From Aspidiotus rigidus (taxonomy: Eukaryota; Arthropoda; Insecta; Hemiptera; Diaspididae), in assembly GCA_035079385.1 (NCBI GenBank), contig JAVHKY010000055.1:1178001-1242000 (forward strand): a stretch of DNA of 64,000 bases, in the 5' to 3' direction. How positions within the stretch are numbered: the stretch's first letter is position 1; the number at the start of each line of letters is the position of its first letter. A program made the translations under genes and the position numbers. The notes under the pieces were generated by a model, which saw nothing but the letters and a program-made list of their open reading frames with translations, was not told where the DNA came from and did no database searches. This document shows positions 43,915 to 55,910 of the stretch, in pieces.

Positions 43915-46900
43915 CTGCAACAAATTTTGAAATGAATACCATTAGTACAAACCGCAAAAAGAGGCCATATTTCCGAGTGTTACTCGTACTTAGGTACTGC
44001 TACGTAAGAAGTCAGGTTTTATGAACATACGTAATGTTGCCAGAAAAGCTATACTCATTAGCATAAGATCACTACTCATATTTACTAAAAAAACATCATC
44101 GTGATCGAATATCACAGAAAGGCAAGAGATATCTAGCACCAACAAAACGATGAGCGCGATAATGGTCGGTACTTTACATTTACCCACGAGTCCTGAATTT
44201 TCCTGTCGACATAAAAGTAACCAGCGTTAAAAACAAACGTTTTATTTATAACAAATAATAGGTAGGTACCTAGACTGAAACTTCCTGTGCTAGACGTACA
44301 GCGAGTAAAAGACAGGTATTCACGATAAATGAGTACCGCGCCATACCAATATGCGCTTATGATGACACGTACTTTGTATGTAGGTACGTACCTATAGATA
44401 TAATTAGGGCTCTAGAAGGCTATAATGAATAACTTAAAGTTCCCAATTTCATACTAAAAGAGATAGCCTCGCTTAGGGGAATTTTTGTGTGTGGAAAGCG
44501 GTACTTTATGGTACAGTACCTATACGTTCATGGAGTGAGAAATGTACAAGAGTGAACTACTGACAACCGTTTAAACGACATATTCTTTCAGCCCATAAAT
44601 AAATCTTCATTTAACGCGTGATTGTTGGTTGATTATAACCTCACCACGGCGTATCAGTGTTCTACATTTCATTGATTACTTTATTTTTTTCCCTATCATT
44701 GTTCTCAACAATATGTAATTATGAAAGGGTTCAATTTCACAAACTGCCAAGTTATGTACTATCAATTTAAATAAATAATTGTCCAAGTATTTTTTCTCTA
44801 ATTTTGTTCTTAATAAATGAAAGTATAATAATGTTTTACTAAATTACTACAATGTTGTATTTCTGTTTGTATGGACAAAAAAAAAAAAAAAATTCCAATG
44901 TAAAATATGTTACAAACAACAGTCGCGGATAGCGCTAGCTGTCACACCAAATCTCGTCCGCTCGCTTACTTCGCTCGTTTCGCAATCTGTCGCACCGGTA
45001 CTCCATTTGTCAAAGAGAGCTCTGAGAATAAGGAAAATACAGCCACTTAATAACGATACACGAGTATAATTTATTTACCGACCGCGGTTTTGAAAGATGA
45101 ACTTCCATTCACGTGGTACAAAGTAAAGTACTTCTAAATAGGTACCTATCACTCTACTTATTTATATCTCATAAATAAAAGTTCATATTTTGAAACCGCG
45201 GTCGGTAAATAAATTATACTTGTACAGCAGGTATATCGTTACGTGCCTGTGTTTTCTTTATATTCTCAGTGAAATGGCCGTATTGAGTATATTTCTCTCC
45301 GATGTGTCTGGCCATAACTTGGCAAATCGTATTAATTCTACCCATAATCTGATTTGGAAACCTGAATTTTATTTTATTTCAGGCTGAATGTGATCTAAAA
45401 CCTACAAAATGTCTCAAGAAAATTCATTACCCCTCCCGCTGTCCGCCTTGCTATGAGACAATAAAAGTTGTTTCTGCGATCTTTGCAAATTTAAGTATAT
45501 TTTAATTAATCCTTCAAATAAATTCTTATTTCAATACGATTAACCGTGACCTACGGAATCGTATTAAATACTCAACTGGAAACACATTGATGAATTACCA
45601 TCAATTAAGTTCATCCGATGCTCGAACAAATTGAAGGTGCACATCTTCGGATATGACACTATAATATGGCCAAGTTACAAAAAAAAAAAAAATCCTCCAG
45701 TAATTTTAGAAGAGTTCCGCGGACAAAAAATCATATAAATATATGTATAAATAAAATAATACATAAATAAATAGGCTTGTAATATATAAATAAGTAGGCC
45801 TATGAATATAGGGAAACCTTAACGGACGGGTATAATACCTTCCTTTTCCAACGAGAAAAGTCGGTAGGCAATCTTTGCACACACTATAGCCAGGAATTTT
45901 ATGTAACCTAAATGCGCTAATAGGTATGAATTATTTGCTTCTGCTTCGTGTCACTAAATACACATGTACATATCAATTGACGAGTACTTTCGGACCTCGG
46001 TGCCTAACGATTACCTATACATAGCTAAGTACTATATTATGTAGTATAGTGTAACGTGTAGGTGTTTATCAAGTTGAAAAAGTATCACAAATTACCGTGG
46101 CGTAACCGTGAAAAACGATTATGTGGAGGATGAGTAACAATATTGCAGTAACAATCCAAGCGTATCTCAATATGCCGAAGTCTGCGAACAAAATTTACAT
46201 GATTCATTTTTTAATAGGTAGTCATACCGTATTCGTCGAAGGTTTGAGAAACTAGCATAGTTCGGTGTGCGACGATTGTATAATATTTAAAATAAAATTA
46301 TATTCTCCGGCTTTGCCAATGCCGCCTTTAATCTCTAAAATTAAGTATCTATATTCCCATAATATCGGTATTACTCGTACGTATTATAATGAGTATAAAA
46401 ATACATCATTAAAGTCCGTTCAAAATAAGAATAGAAAGATATACGAGTATCCAAAGTGAATTTTTCGTTCCTATACTTTTACTTTCGTAGATACCCACAT
46501 TGCTCGCGCCAATCTAGTTGAAAGTATCCTTCGGCAGCCATCTTTCATAACGAAAAACTTCGAAACTCACCTCCTCTCTGAGACAAATTTCTTCTTGTTG
46601 GAACAAAGTAGGGTTGGAACAAAAACAAAACTTTCTTTTACTTGTTGTAGATCATGCTCAAAATATTCATTCATAATATTTCCTCTACTTAATTAAGGCA
46701 TACAATTAATCGCAAGCCTCAAAAAACGAAATTGTCCGCCTATCGATAACACGCCAAGGCAACAAAATTGACACGCCTGTGAAATGTATTGCACGGATAA
46801 AAAAAAAAAAACTTTATAGCCTACGAGCTACATTCACTACAGAAGAGACGTTGAGAGGCCTTTTTTTTATTGCAATAGTAACGCTTGCTTTGCTTTGGAG

Positions 46901-48991
46901 GGGCGGCCGCGCTTACGTTTTTGACACATGGGGATATTTTTAGCTTGCTGGGGGACGGTACAAAGTTTCAATCGAATTTGCATGCCAATAACGTGTTTGC
47001 ACGGAGAGTGTTTGGAGAAGAACGGGCAAGTACTCGTTAAGAAGTGCAGTCATATCGTTGTGTGCCACATGCTGTAATGTTCCCGCTTGAATGTATCAAA
47101 GGATGTCCATTTACCTTCGAGTTTCATATATTGCTTCGTTAATCGCGCGGTGAGTGGCTTACTGAGATTTGAAGATCCGATCCCAGGAGGGAGAGGGATG
47201 ATGGAAGTAGCCAGAATGCGAGATACGCAGATACTTCATACGCGGACATATTTCCAGGAGAAAAGTAAGTGAAGTGGCGTGATGGAGGCTATAACTATCG
47301 CAGATGTGGGCTTGACAACGCTACATCTGAGGAGTGAACAAAAGAACTTGCAGGAAGGGATTAGAGGACGAAAGAAGAAGCAGTGCGAAAACTGGAAGAA
47401 TAAACCACAGCATGAAAAATGTCCCCAGGAGCTGCACAATAAGGATGCGGAGAGTGGCTGCGAATAGGAGAGATATATCCAGAAACAGAGGGTTTCATGA
47501 TCGCAATGCAAGATCAAGTACATAATAGCGACAAACAATGATAGAAGAGAAGAGCAATAATGCAAGAAGAAGGAAACGAAGATAGATGTCGTAGATGCGG
47601 AAATCAAAATGAAACGGTGGCCCACATTCTGAATGGATGCTCAATGCTGGCAGCTGATAATAATAATTGCATACCGCACGCGTATACAATCCGCAAAGTA
47701 TCTGGTGTGAAATATAAACACTAATAGTAAATCTGGTAAATTGACAGTCTAAGTACCAATGGGCAAAAGAATAATAATATACATGTGGATGAAAAATTGC
47801 ACTTTCTCCATGATAAAATGTATATATGTACAAATTTTCAATGACCGACAGTAAAGCTTAAAAATATCTTCTCATAAGTACCTAGTTGAAAACTTGTCTA
47901 TACGTTTTATGTCATCGAAAAGCTGCTCGTTCGACTTGTTATTAGAGCGCGAGTGTGAATATTGCGAACAACGTATTAAAAATTAGAATAAAACAGGTAT
48001 GCATATACCTAGATTCAGAATATACAGTATATACATATGCAATATGATAAGGACGACGTGATCGCGGCCGGGGTTATTATAATCACAACTAACGGTGATG
48101 CGAAAGGGGGTTACACAGCATTCGAAGATGATTCATCGCGCACCGCCGAATAAAGAAGCGCGTAGCCTCTACGGATACACCTTCAAGAAAGACTAACCTA
48201 ACAACAATAATTTGAATTTAAATCACTCGACGAAATCTCAAACACGGTACGGTACGGTACGGTAGTGATATGTTTAACTGCTGCAATACCGATTTTAAAT
48301 TTGTTGCCTTAAAACATCGAAGGTGAATACGTACGCGTAGGATAGTCGTCAGCCATATAATGTACCCATCCGAAGTGTCCCATCGAGTCGGTAAGGACCC
48401 AACCACTAGCTACAATATCGTAAATCGAAAGAATCTGTAAAAAAGAAGTTAGGTTATTTATCGATCGTGAACAATAGTATATTATAGTACTAGTGTGAGA
48501 AGTGCGCGATTATTGACGAGTCTGATGATTCGCGAAACGAGCCGAAGCGAACAGACGAGTCATATCGCGCACTTCTCATACGTGTGCTATACCCTATTTT
48601 TTTATACAAGTAAGTACACGGAAGTATGACATTATGTTGCCGAAAATGGTGTTTGTATTATATTTTGGGAATTATTATTTCACTCAGTTAAATAATGAAT
48701 CATTATTTCACTGTCAGAGACGATTATTCAACTGTTTATGCTCTCACCAAAAAAGTCGCACTTTTACCACGCAAATCAATCGCATAATGTCATACTTTTC
48801 GTGTACGTGTTTAAAAAACTTCTTTTTTCCCCGTAGATGCAGAATGCAGATTATTTATTCGAGTGCACGGGCACAGACGACAATAGTCGAACTAAATTCT
48901 AAAATCGTTGATCCATACTCACGATCAAAGCTAGAGATGAAGAAGCACCAATTGCCTTCCAGCTCGGAGGAGGAATATCGTCGAACGACAT
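43865..48991 (-). CDS. Unassigned four-transmembrane protein, 158 residues, five exons
   Basis: Exons on the minus strand: 48991-48923, 48434-48335, 46181-46096, 44202-44031 and 43914-43865 (stop TAG at 43867-43865). Every junction is GT-AG and every phase joins (0, 1, 0, 1). The product starts MSFDDIPPPSWKAIGASSS, with an in-frame stop upstream of this ATG. Four hydrophobic spans are predicted: about 13-35 (ALIILSIYDIVASGW), about 62-82 (WIVTAILLLILHIIVF), about 95-115 (PTIIALIVLLVLDISCLSVI) and about 132-155 (LMSIAFLAT, then VEAVLTLVLVV). There is no signal peptide cleavage pattern, and the ends are short and probably cytosolic. I do not recognise the family; it is about the size of small insect tetraspan proteins. 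No exon was long enough to stand out alone, but the consistent phases make chance unlikely. Confidence 0.78.
44031..44202 (-). CDS. Tetraspan gene exon 4
   Basis: Acceptor ATGTCGACAG (weak pyrimidine tract), donor GTATGT. Encodes ENSGLVGKCKVPTIIALIVL, the third span, a loop DHDDVFLVNMSSD, and the start of the fourth span. Confidence 0.77.
45052..45240. mobile_element. Hairpin element in tetraspan intron 3
   Basis: AGTATAATTTATTTACCGAC and its complement near 45200-45222 are perfect arms with GCGGTTT added; the outer AACGATA/TATCGTT ends also pair, with one small insertion. Noncoding. Confidence 0.7.
46096..46181 (-). CDS. Tetraspan gene exon 3
   Basis: Acceptor TTTTGTTCGCAG, donor GTAATT. 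Two nucleotides complete His, then FGILRYAWIVTAILLLILHI, the second membrane span. The exon is only 86 bp. Confidence 0.77.
47281..47740 (+). pseudogene. R2-like (RLE-type) retrotransposon fragment, CCHC end
   Basis: DRCRRCGNQNETVAHILNGC at 47581-47640 is a CX2CX8HX4C motif, the form that separates reverse transcriptase and endonuclease in RLE-type non-LTR elements. Upstream, YPETEGFMIAMQDQV (about 47479-47520) matches the preceding segment. Frames shift and stops occur. It complements the endonuclease-end fragment at 11040-11769 but is a different copy. Confidence 0.7.
48243..48263. repeat. ACGGT microsatellite
   Basis: Four ACGGT repeats downstream of exon 2. Confidence 0.8.
48335..48434 (-). 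CDS. Tetraspan gene exon 2
   Basis: Acceptor TTCTTTTTTACAG, donor GTACGT. Encodes ILSIYDIVASGWVLTDSMGH and an extracellular-type loop with WVHYMADDYPT; leaves one nucleotide of a His codon. Confidence 0.78.
48473..48833 (+). mobile_element. MITE copy 2, with unoccupied MULE target site
   Basis: About 98% identical to the two flanks of the nested MULE at 15993-17036, but continuous. A single TTTTTTTAT lies at 48597-48605, exactly where copy 1 has the duplication and insert. It fills about three-quarters of tetraspan intron 1 (48435-48922). Ends include the GAGAAGTGCGCGAT ... ATCGCGCACTTCTC palindrome. Confidence 0.88.
48923..48991 (-). CDS. Tetraspan gene exon 1 (coding part)
   Basis: ATG at 48991-48989, 23 codons, donor GTGAGT. 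The frame upstream of the ATG meets a TAG, supporting this start. Encodes a PPPSWKAIGASSSLALI start that runs into the first membrane span. Confidence 0.75.
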
Positions 48992-48999
48992 AATGATTA

Positions 49000-50430
49000 C
49001 CACCTGTACCTACTCCTACGAATACAACAACAAGGTTAATTGTAATTTTTAACGTGTAACTAAGTAACTTGTTGGTAGGTAAGTACAGTAGTACTTTCAC
49101 GTAATTCTTGGACAGGAAATCACGAACTACTTGAGATGGAAAAGAGCTTTTGAACACGAGAACTTACAATACCACACTTCGAAGAAGCTCGCTACGATAT
49201 TTCTTTTCCTTCCGCTTCCAAATTATGTTTCAATTCAATACGGTTTATTGAAGTTTCTTTAATTTCTTTCTTCCTCTCTCTCCCTCCCTCTCTTTCTTTT
49301 TCTCAATCTTTTTTTTCCTTTTTCTTTTTCTTTCAACACTTGCAGCGCAATATTGTTGTGAAGAAGTACACTCTTGAATGTAACATCGTCGTGCAAACAA
49401 ACATTGAATTTTCAAATAAGTGCTTTATGTAACATTGCGCGAGCAAAATACTCGTAATATTACCTAATATGTACAAACTGTATACTCGTATTATATATAC
49501 ACGAGTATGAACGACGCGACGTCCAGGGCGCTTACGTATGCAATTCTATTAACATGGACAAGTGTATACCTAACCAACGAGCCCGATTTCCCCGATCGAC
49601 GTGGATCTAAAAACGGAATAGCTTAATAAGATAATTTAACGGAAAGTAACGTTTAGGAATTCTATCGCGTTAAATTTTCTGCAAAATTAGTTGACAAAGC
49701 ACAGGGAGAGATTATCGCTTAATGTACTCGTAATTCTGGCTTTTCACACAGCGAGAAAAAATTTTCACATCAGCTCGTGACTATAATCTTTGGTCGCGTT
49801 ATGAAATAGGTTGTGACATGATATGTTGGAAGCATTACGATTCGAGTTACTCTGCTGTAAAATAGCGTTCATCTAGTATAAAAGTTATTGACAGTACCTG
49901 TCAGAAATGTCAATAATTATTATTATCGCCAGCATACATCATTATAAATATAAGGGAAGTTTTCGAAATCAAATCAATGTATTGTTAACGATAGACGGTG
50001 AGCGGAGGGGGGGGGGGGCGAGCGGAGAATACAACAACCTTATTACGATAATTTACAGAGTGTGTGTGATGTGACAACTTTAGTGTAAAAAGCTCCTGTG
50101 CACGTTCACATAAATAATACTTGAATCTATAGCGTACGACACAACCTAACGAGACTAGAACCTGTTCAAATGATCAAACTTATCTTTGACAGTTCTCACA
50201 TAAACTATCAACGAGTCACCTTCACCTTCATCGAGGAATATTCGTGACTCCGTTACAGAATCTACCCCGCCACTGCGCGGTAGAATGCTCGGCTAAGCTC
50301 AGTGTTCAAAAAGCATGAATGCTCCTATCAGAGGTGTGGGCATCCTGAGGATAGACTACCGATCCACTCTTGGTGCTACTTTTTTCAAATCACTTAGGCT
50401 ATAAGTAACAGAAGAATACGGTTATCCATA
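49000..50430. other. No gene recognised
   Basis: Upstream of the tetraspan start: pyrimidine-rich tract (49260-49340), AT-rich filler, and a G run of about 10 at 50008-50017. The tetraspan promoter or 5' UTR exons may lie here, but I see no decisive signal. Confidence 0.5.
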
Positions 50431-50431
50431 C

Positions 50432-50611
50432 TAAGCGAAAGAAAAAATATTCCGAAGGGAGAGTAAACACCACAAAACCGCGGAAAATTAAAACGACGAG
50501 CGCTTTTGGTTAATAAACCATCTTCAAGACTGAAATGAAACGCTCGTCGTTTTAATTTTCTGCGGTTTTGTGGTGTTTACTCTCCCTTCGGAATATTTTT
50601 TCTTTCGCTTA
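50432..50611. mobile_element. 180-bp near-perfect hairpin element
   Basis: Arms of about 72 bp (TAAGCGAAAGAAAAAATATT ... AAAACGACGAGCG) are complementary with about one mismatch, around a 37-base loop. It probably forms a long hairpin if transcribed. No flanking duplication found. Confidence 0.85.
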
Positions 50612-51338
50612 CTATAAGAAACACTAACACTTAAGGAGGCTATCGTTGTTGTTGATTTGTAAACTCTACTTTTTTACCAAATTTCTAAGTATGTCAGAAA
50701 TTTGTCGTCGTACTTTTAATCATCCAAGGTTTAGCTTTATATGTGCGGAAGTTCGCACTTTCGTGGAAAAGATATTTAGGACTCAGGACAATATTTAAAA
50801 AAAAAACTGTCCAATTTTCACCACAACTGCTGAATTTTAAACAAAATTAAGAAAATTTTGCTTGAAATTTTACAATTTTAGACGATATTTAACGAAACGG
50901 TCATTTTCGGCCATATTTGGCTTAAAACCCCGTTTTCGGCATTTATTCCATTTTCGGCACTTTTCGGCAAGATGAAATTTGTTTTACAGACCCCACTACC
51001 CCTAAAATGAACTTCGATTTGATTTTCAAGCTTTTCGTCCTTAGCAAAATGGTTCGACAAATGCCGAGGAATCCGGGCTCTGTTCATTATAGTAAGAAAC
51101 ATATTACGAGGATTGCAAGTGCAATCGGATCAGATCGAGAGCAGAAGTAAAACATCCGTCGGGACACCTAGAAATTTAGATAGTAGACCGAAATATCGTT
51201 GGAAAACGTTGTTTCGAAATTATCGAAGCACTTAAAAGCCCGGAATTTTCGTACGTCAATCGCAATGACGGGACTATTAGGAGGTAGCCCATTATGTACA
51301 TTTCGTAGCAATTCACAATAATTTCCGAATTCATAATC

Positions 51339-51533
51339 TTAATCTATGGCCTTTCCCACGACCACGTTGTTAAAAAAAAAAAATTTCGACGCGGCAATAA
51401 AACTCTCGTTCGTCGCCGATTTGTCAATCTCAGTCAACACGTATACGAGAGTACCTTGGTAGAAAATAACGATGAGAGCGTGAATACAACTTATGAGTAG
51501 GTTGATGAAGAGAAGAACGGTTGGGGATAACAT
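51339..51533 (-). CDS. Coding-like membrane segment, uncertain
   Basis: Minus frame MLSPTVLLFINLLISCIHAL then IVIFYQGTLVYVLTEIDKSA: a plausible membrane span plus loop, loosely like the PT...LIVLL span of the tetraspan gene. An in-frame stop lies upstream and a T run follows; possible donors (GTACTC, GTATAC) are weak. It could be a first exon or paralogue exon, or chance. Confidence 0.25.
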   Translation of the reverse strand: MLSPTVLLFINLLISCIHALIVIFYQGTLVYVLTEIDKSATNESFIAASKFFFFNNVVVGKAID

Positions 51534-53020
51534 TAAACGATGTTAGGGAATCGGAGATGATCAAGAATGAATTCGAGGGGAGAGAGACGATGAGGATGTG
51601 TGAGTCTTATCGAGAGAAAGATTTATAGAATAACTTGGAGTGCTGAAGATGAGATTTAAGTGCAATGCTTAATTGCAGGCAGAGGTGAATACTCGTGTGT
51701 TGTTTACGTAGCTGCGTAAGCAATTGAACTTTTGTTCTCAAATGCCACACTTGTATGTGAATTCCTGTACTGATGCGCATTCATGTGATTATGATTAATA
51801 GTCTAATATTTATGTAAGCCTAACAGTTGACCTAATACCTGGGTGCTTTCAAGATGTTTGACCTCCTGCTGTTGTACGTGGCCATTATTTTACAGTAATA
51901 CCTATAGATTATTAGATTATGTATTGTTTTCATTATCTAGAAACAAGAAGCAACCCGACAAATCCGCCAAGTACGTAGGTATACTTAGTTTTGTGATTTG
52001 AAATCCATTCCTGTTGATTTGTGATTTAGTGACCCTACTCAGATTCGCAACACACTTGATGAAGACTAAAAATTGTCCTCAAGCATTCAAACTCAAGATT
52101 TAATAAAACAAAATTCAAGGCTCTAGGTGCTGTTGTAAGCGAGATACTATTTCCAGGTAGGAAGAATGAGTTATCATTGAAAATAAAATTCAATGAACCC
52201 TTCGTCAAAAATGAACCAACCAAGAATGAAATAAAAGATTCTTCATCACCACACATCTCAAAAACATAAATTTTGGCCACGTTCTAGTGAATTTATCTGA
52301 AGTTGGGAAGGTGCATTTTTTTCTTAGATTGGATGAGTAGTAAGTACGTAGAGTAATTCTAAATTTTTTTCAAATTTCTTAGTGTCGTTTCTCGGAAAAT
52401 ATCAATTTTATATCATCTTCACATTGTTGCATTACCGTACATCAAAAAGTATTTGATGTTATTGCCGCGTAATCTTCGTAACAATATTGATTGAGTGATT
52501 CGATCCTTAAATAATTCTCAAAATCTGAGTACACACAGAGCCGTAAGAGCTAAATCTCGTTTGTTCAATTTATTGGAGGTCTTTTGCCACATGGTAACAC
52601 ATCATACACCTATTGGCAGTAAGAACTTCTCATTAGCAGTCATATTATAATATGATTGCTTTGACTATACCCTACCTCTTATGGAATGAGCTTCGTCCAT
52701 ATACTGCAATGTTCAACGAGCGTGGAAACATGTACAAGCGTGCGTGGGGAGAACTCCAACGTAGGCAGCCCGGGTGAGTGCGCGGAGGAGTAACAGCTTC
52801 TTCTCCCTCCGCAATCAACCGCGTCGCCTATTTCGAGTCCTCTGCGTCTTATTTCTTATCATATCTTTCCACGGGTAAACGTCGTCTTAGCTCAGTCCAT
52901 GAGAGGTATTATAGTCAAAGTATGATTGACAAAAATCAACATTTATCGGGTACGTTGCTGCGCGTGAGCGATGGATTGAATTACGATTAGCCTTGAATTA
53001 AAACAAAGAAATGAATTCAA

Positions 53021-53645
53021 ATGAGAAAATTGTTGCAAGTTCTTATTTTTTGTTTTTTTGATTTTTCCCTCATACAAATAGGACAATTATTGTTAAAGTT
53101 TTGAAAACGAGGAGAAAATTATTGGGAATTCCTTTTTAATGTCTTGGTTTTTTTTTCATTTCAATAGCCATATTGTAAAAACGTTGTCATTCAAACAAAG
53201 AAAAGTAGGTGAAGACAAAAAAATTAAAAAAATTGGAAGTGAGCTCTCGTCCTTGTATCAATGGGACAGTTGTCAAAGTTGTGTAAATTTTAACTTCATA
53301 GTAAATTTGAACTCCATGTCCAGCGTAAGTAACTTTCGACTCGTGTAACGTAGGTGAATAGGGAAAAAAGAAGTGTCGAAAGAAGCATGAAAGTGGAACC
53401 TTCGTATATCATACTTGTCTGTTACAAATGAATTAACAGGAAGAAATGAATCCGAAGGAGAAAATTATTGGGAATTCCTTTTTACTTTCTTGGTTTCTCT
53501 TTTACTTCAATAGCCAATTGCAAAAACATTGTCATTAAAACGAAGGAAAGTAGGTGAAAACAACAAAAAAAGAAAAAAAAAATTGGAAAAAGCATGGGGC
53601 TTGAACCCTTGTTCTTGTATACCTATCATGCGAATGTTTTACGTA
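53021..53645 (-). repeat. Two SINE-like units in direct repeat
   Basis: About 53115-53245 and 53460-53590 match (AAAATTATTGGGAATTCCTT ... GAAAGTAGGTGAA). On the minus strand the second unit ends with GGGTTCAAGCCCC (about 53596-53608), which fits a tRNA B-box. A third unit with GGTTCGAGCCT lies near 56900-56915. Probably tRNA-derived SINE remnants; the A-box is not convincing. Confidence 0.45.
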
Positions 53646-54275
53646 CGTGTAACCGGTTTTATCTGACGCGTAAGGGAGAATTCTGGTTGTGTTTCACGCG
53701 CCTCACACCAAAATACGAGTTTCATTAAAAATCGTGACATATGTATACATACTCGTATGTTACGGTTAATGTAGGTTTTTCATCTCCGCTACGCGTGTTC
53801 TCGGACGCGTGTGGCGTGATAGCGCGTTCTACAGTGAGAGAGTGTGCGTATGAAGGCAACATACGAGACTAGTAGCGCCCTACGCCACTTATGTACTCGT
53901 ATTTTACAGCTTCGTACGTCTTCGCGTATTTTTTAGGGTCGGCTCGCGTCGCGGAAGCCGACCATATTGTAATCACTTTTTTCTTCTTCTTCTTCGGCTC
54001 AGTTCAGTCGCACACGTCACATCACGGATGTCACCGTCGTCACGTTCAGTAGGCCACAGTGGCCACAACGCAGTATAAATTGCGGGTAAGGTGGGAAGGT
54101 TTGTTATCAATTATCATTATTGCGTTCTGCGTTTTTTCAATTAAGTCAAAAATTACCTACCGTGTACGTACGCCTAGCCTAACGTGTTTTTGTGTTGTTT
54201 CTCCTATCTTGGATTGCGTGTTTGCATTCATCAGCGTATTAATAAATTTGATTCAAATTATAAATTTATTTTTGT

Positions 54276-54500
54276 TCTCATCTGGGAACAGTTAGTTTAT
54301 TTATGATTATTATTGATTAATTAGCTAGCCGCTGCTGAGTAATTCGTTGTGATGACGAGAAGGAATGAAACAATAAAAATAGTAGCGTCTTGTCTTTGTT
54401 ATCGAACGTTCTCAAATTGAAAAGATCGACTACGAATGGAACCAAACATCCTAATTGCGATGGAAAAGAATATATAGAGTAATCTAATGTGAATTCTTGT
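54276..54500. repeat. Local direct duplication, copy 1
   Basis: TCTCATCTGGGAACAGTTAG through GATGGAAAAGAATATA matches 54854-55077 at about 90% or more, offset 578 bp. Confidence 0.85.
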
Positions 54501-54853
54501 AATTATTCATTGAAGACTCGAATCTGTATTTATAATGTTGAAACGAGCACAAACGTTTTTCATGAACCTATCATTGGTTAAGCATTAAGGGTATGCTTCA
54601 CACAGAAGAAACACGCGTAAATATACAAGAATGTAGGTTGATTCCGAGGCGACTAATTATGATCCGCAAAATGAACCAATTGTTCTGAATTCTTTCGAAG
54701 TGTTAGGTGATAGTTTGATACAGATTTACATTGAATCAGAACTCGTAATATTATTCGGAACTGTCGTTATTAACAATTGAAACTTTCAAGCTGTTTTGTG
54801 CGTTGATAACGAGAGTTGTAAATAATATTAGGAGTTCTGAATTAATGTTAGGC

Positions 54854-55077
54854 TCTCATCTGGGAACAGTTAGTTTATTTATGATTATTATTGATTAATT
54901 AGCCGCTGCTGATTAATTCGTTACGATGACGAGAAGGAATGAAACAATAAAAATAGTAGCGTCTTGTCTTTATTATCGAACGTTCGCAAATTGAAAAGAT
55001 TGACTACAAATGGAACCAAACGTCTTAATTGCGATGGAAAAGAATATAGATAGAGTCATCAAATGTGAATTCCCTGA
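54854..55077. repeat. Local direct duplication, copy 2
   Basis: Second copy of 54276-54500. A short deletion removes AGCT within the TTAGCTAGCCGCTGCTG part. Noncoding. Confidence 0.85.
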
Positions 55078-55693
55078 AATTGGTCCAAACAATGTGAATG
55101 GTGCAGCGGACATACTTAGACCAAAATCTAAAGTGAATGATTGTTGAGTATCCTGATCATAAAATCGGTATCTAATTACAATGATTCTAGTCTCCAATCT
55201 GAGTTTGTAGTTCTATTCCATAGAACGTGAGTACCTGAGTGGAAAGTATATGAGGTAGGTATGATGAACAGTTTGGATGAATAATTATTGAAATTTTATT
55301 ATTTCAACTTGCAAGGTACATTTAGTTTCTAGTGCCGGTTCTTACGCCTGGTGTTAGAAGCCAAATATCATCTTAAATCAATATTTTGCAATGTATACAA
55401 ATATGTATTGGAATCCAAAAATTTTGTTTTGATGGAATGCCTAGTTGTTGGGCCTTTGTTTCTGTTTCTTTCTTTCTTTCTTTCTTTCTTTCTTGGGGTA
55501 AGTTTAGACGCTCGCGTCACGGCCTGTCCACGATGCAGTAAGGTGTGGTTATTTTTATGCGTTATTGCGTTTTGATTGTCTCATTCTGTCGGTTCATCCG
55601 CAAGTTTATGTAACCGAGATGGGGTAACCCGTCGGTTTACTGCCATACTCGGAGTAAGAGGCGAGTAAGAATGATGGCGAGGGACTTTTTGTA

Positions 55694-55910
55694 CTTCTTG
55701 GACTTGAAAATATTTTAAACTGTTGGACTTGGAATTATTCTCCAATTGTTGGACTTTGAAATATTTTCATACTTCTCGGACTTGTAATAAAGTTTTTCAT
55801 TTTTAATTCTTGGACTTGGAAATATTTTCAACTGTTGGACTTTGAAAGGAATATTTTCAACTCTTAGACTTTGAAATATTTTCAAATTGTGGAACTTCAA
55901 AATATTAACA
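55694..55910. repeat. Minisatellite, about 27-bp unit
   Basis: Degenerate units TTGGACTTTGAAATATTTTC repeated about eight times. They produce a repetitive 101-codon minus frame that is not a gene. Confidence 0.8.

Noticed and set aside
48634..48993. 119-codon plus frame, and its 68-codon twin at 15749-15955
   Set aside because: Both are read-through of the two MITE copies; the longer one also crosses the tetraspan exon 1 antisense.
52035..52280. 81-codon minus frame (MAKIYVFEMCGDEES...)
   Set aside because: No known domain; part of its sequence (AAGGCTCTAGGT...GCGAGATAC) resembles 20320-20350, suggesting a dispersed repeat.
54059..54295. 78-codon hydrophobic plus frame in a CpG-richer stretch (53640-54080)
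   Set aside because: No start context, splice sites or homologue; its end is inside the local duplication. The CpG-rich stretch might be a promoter, but nothing confirms it.
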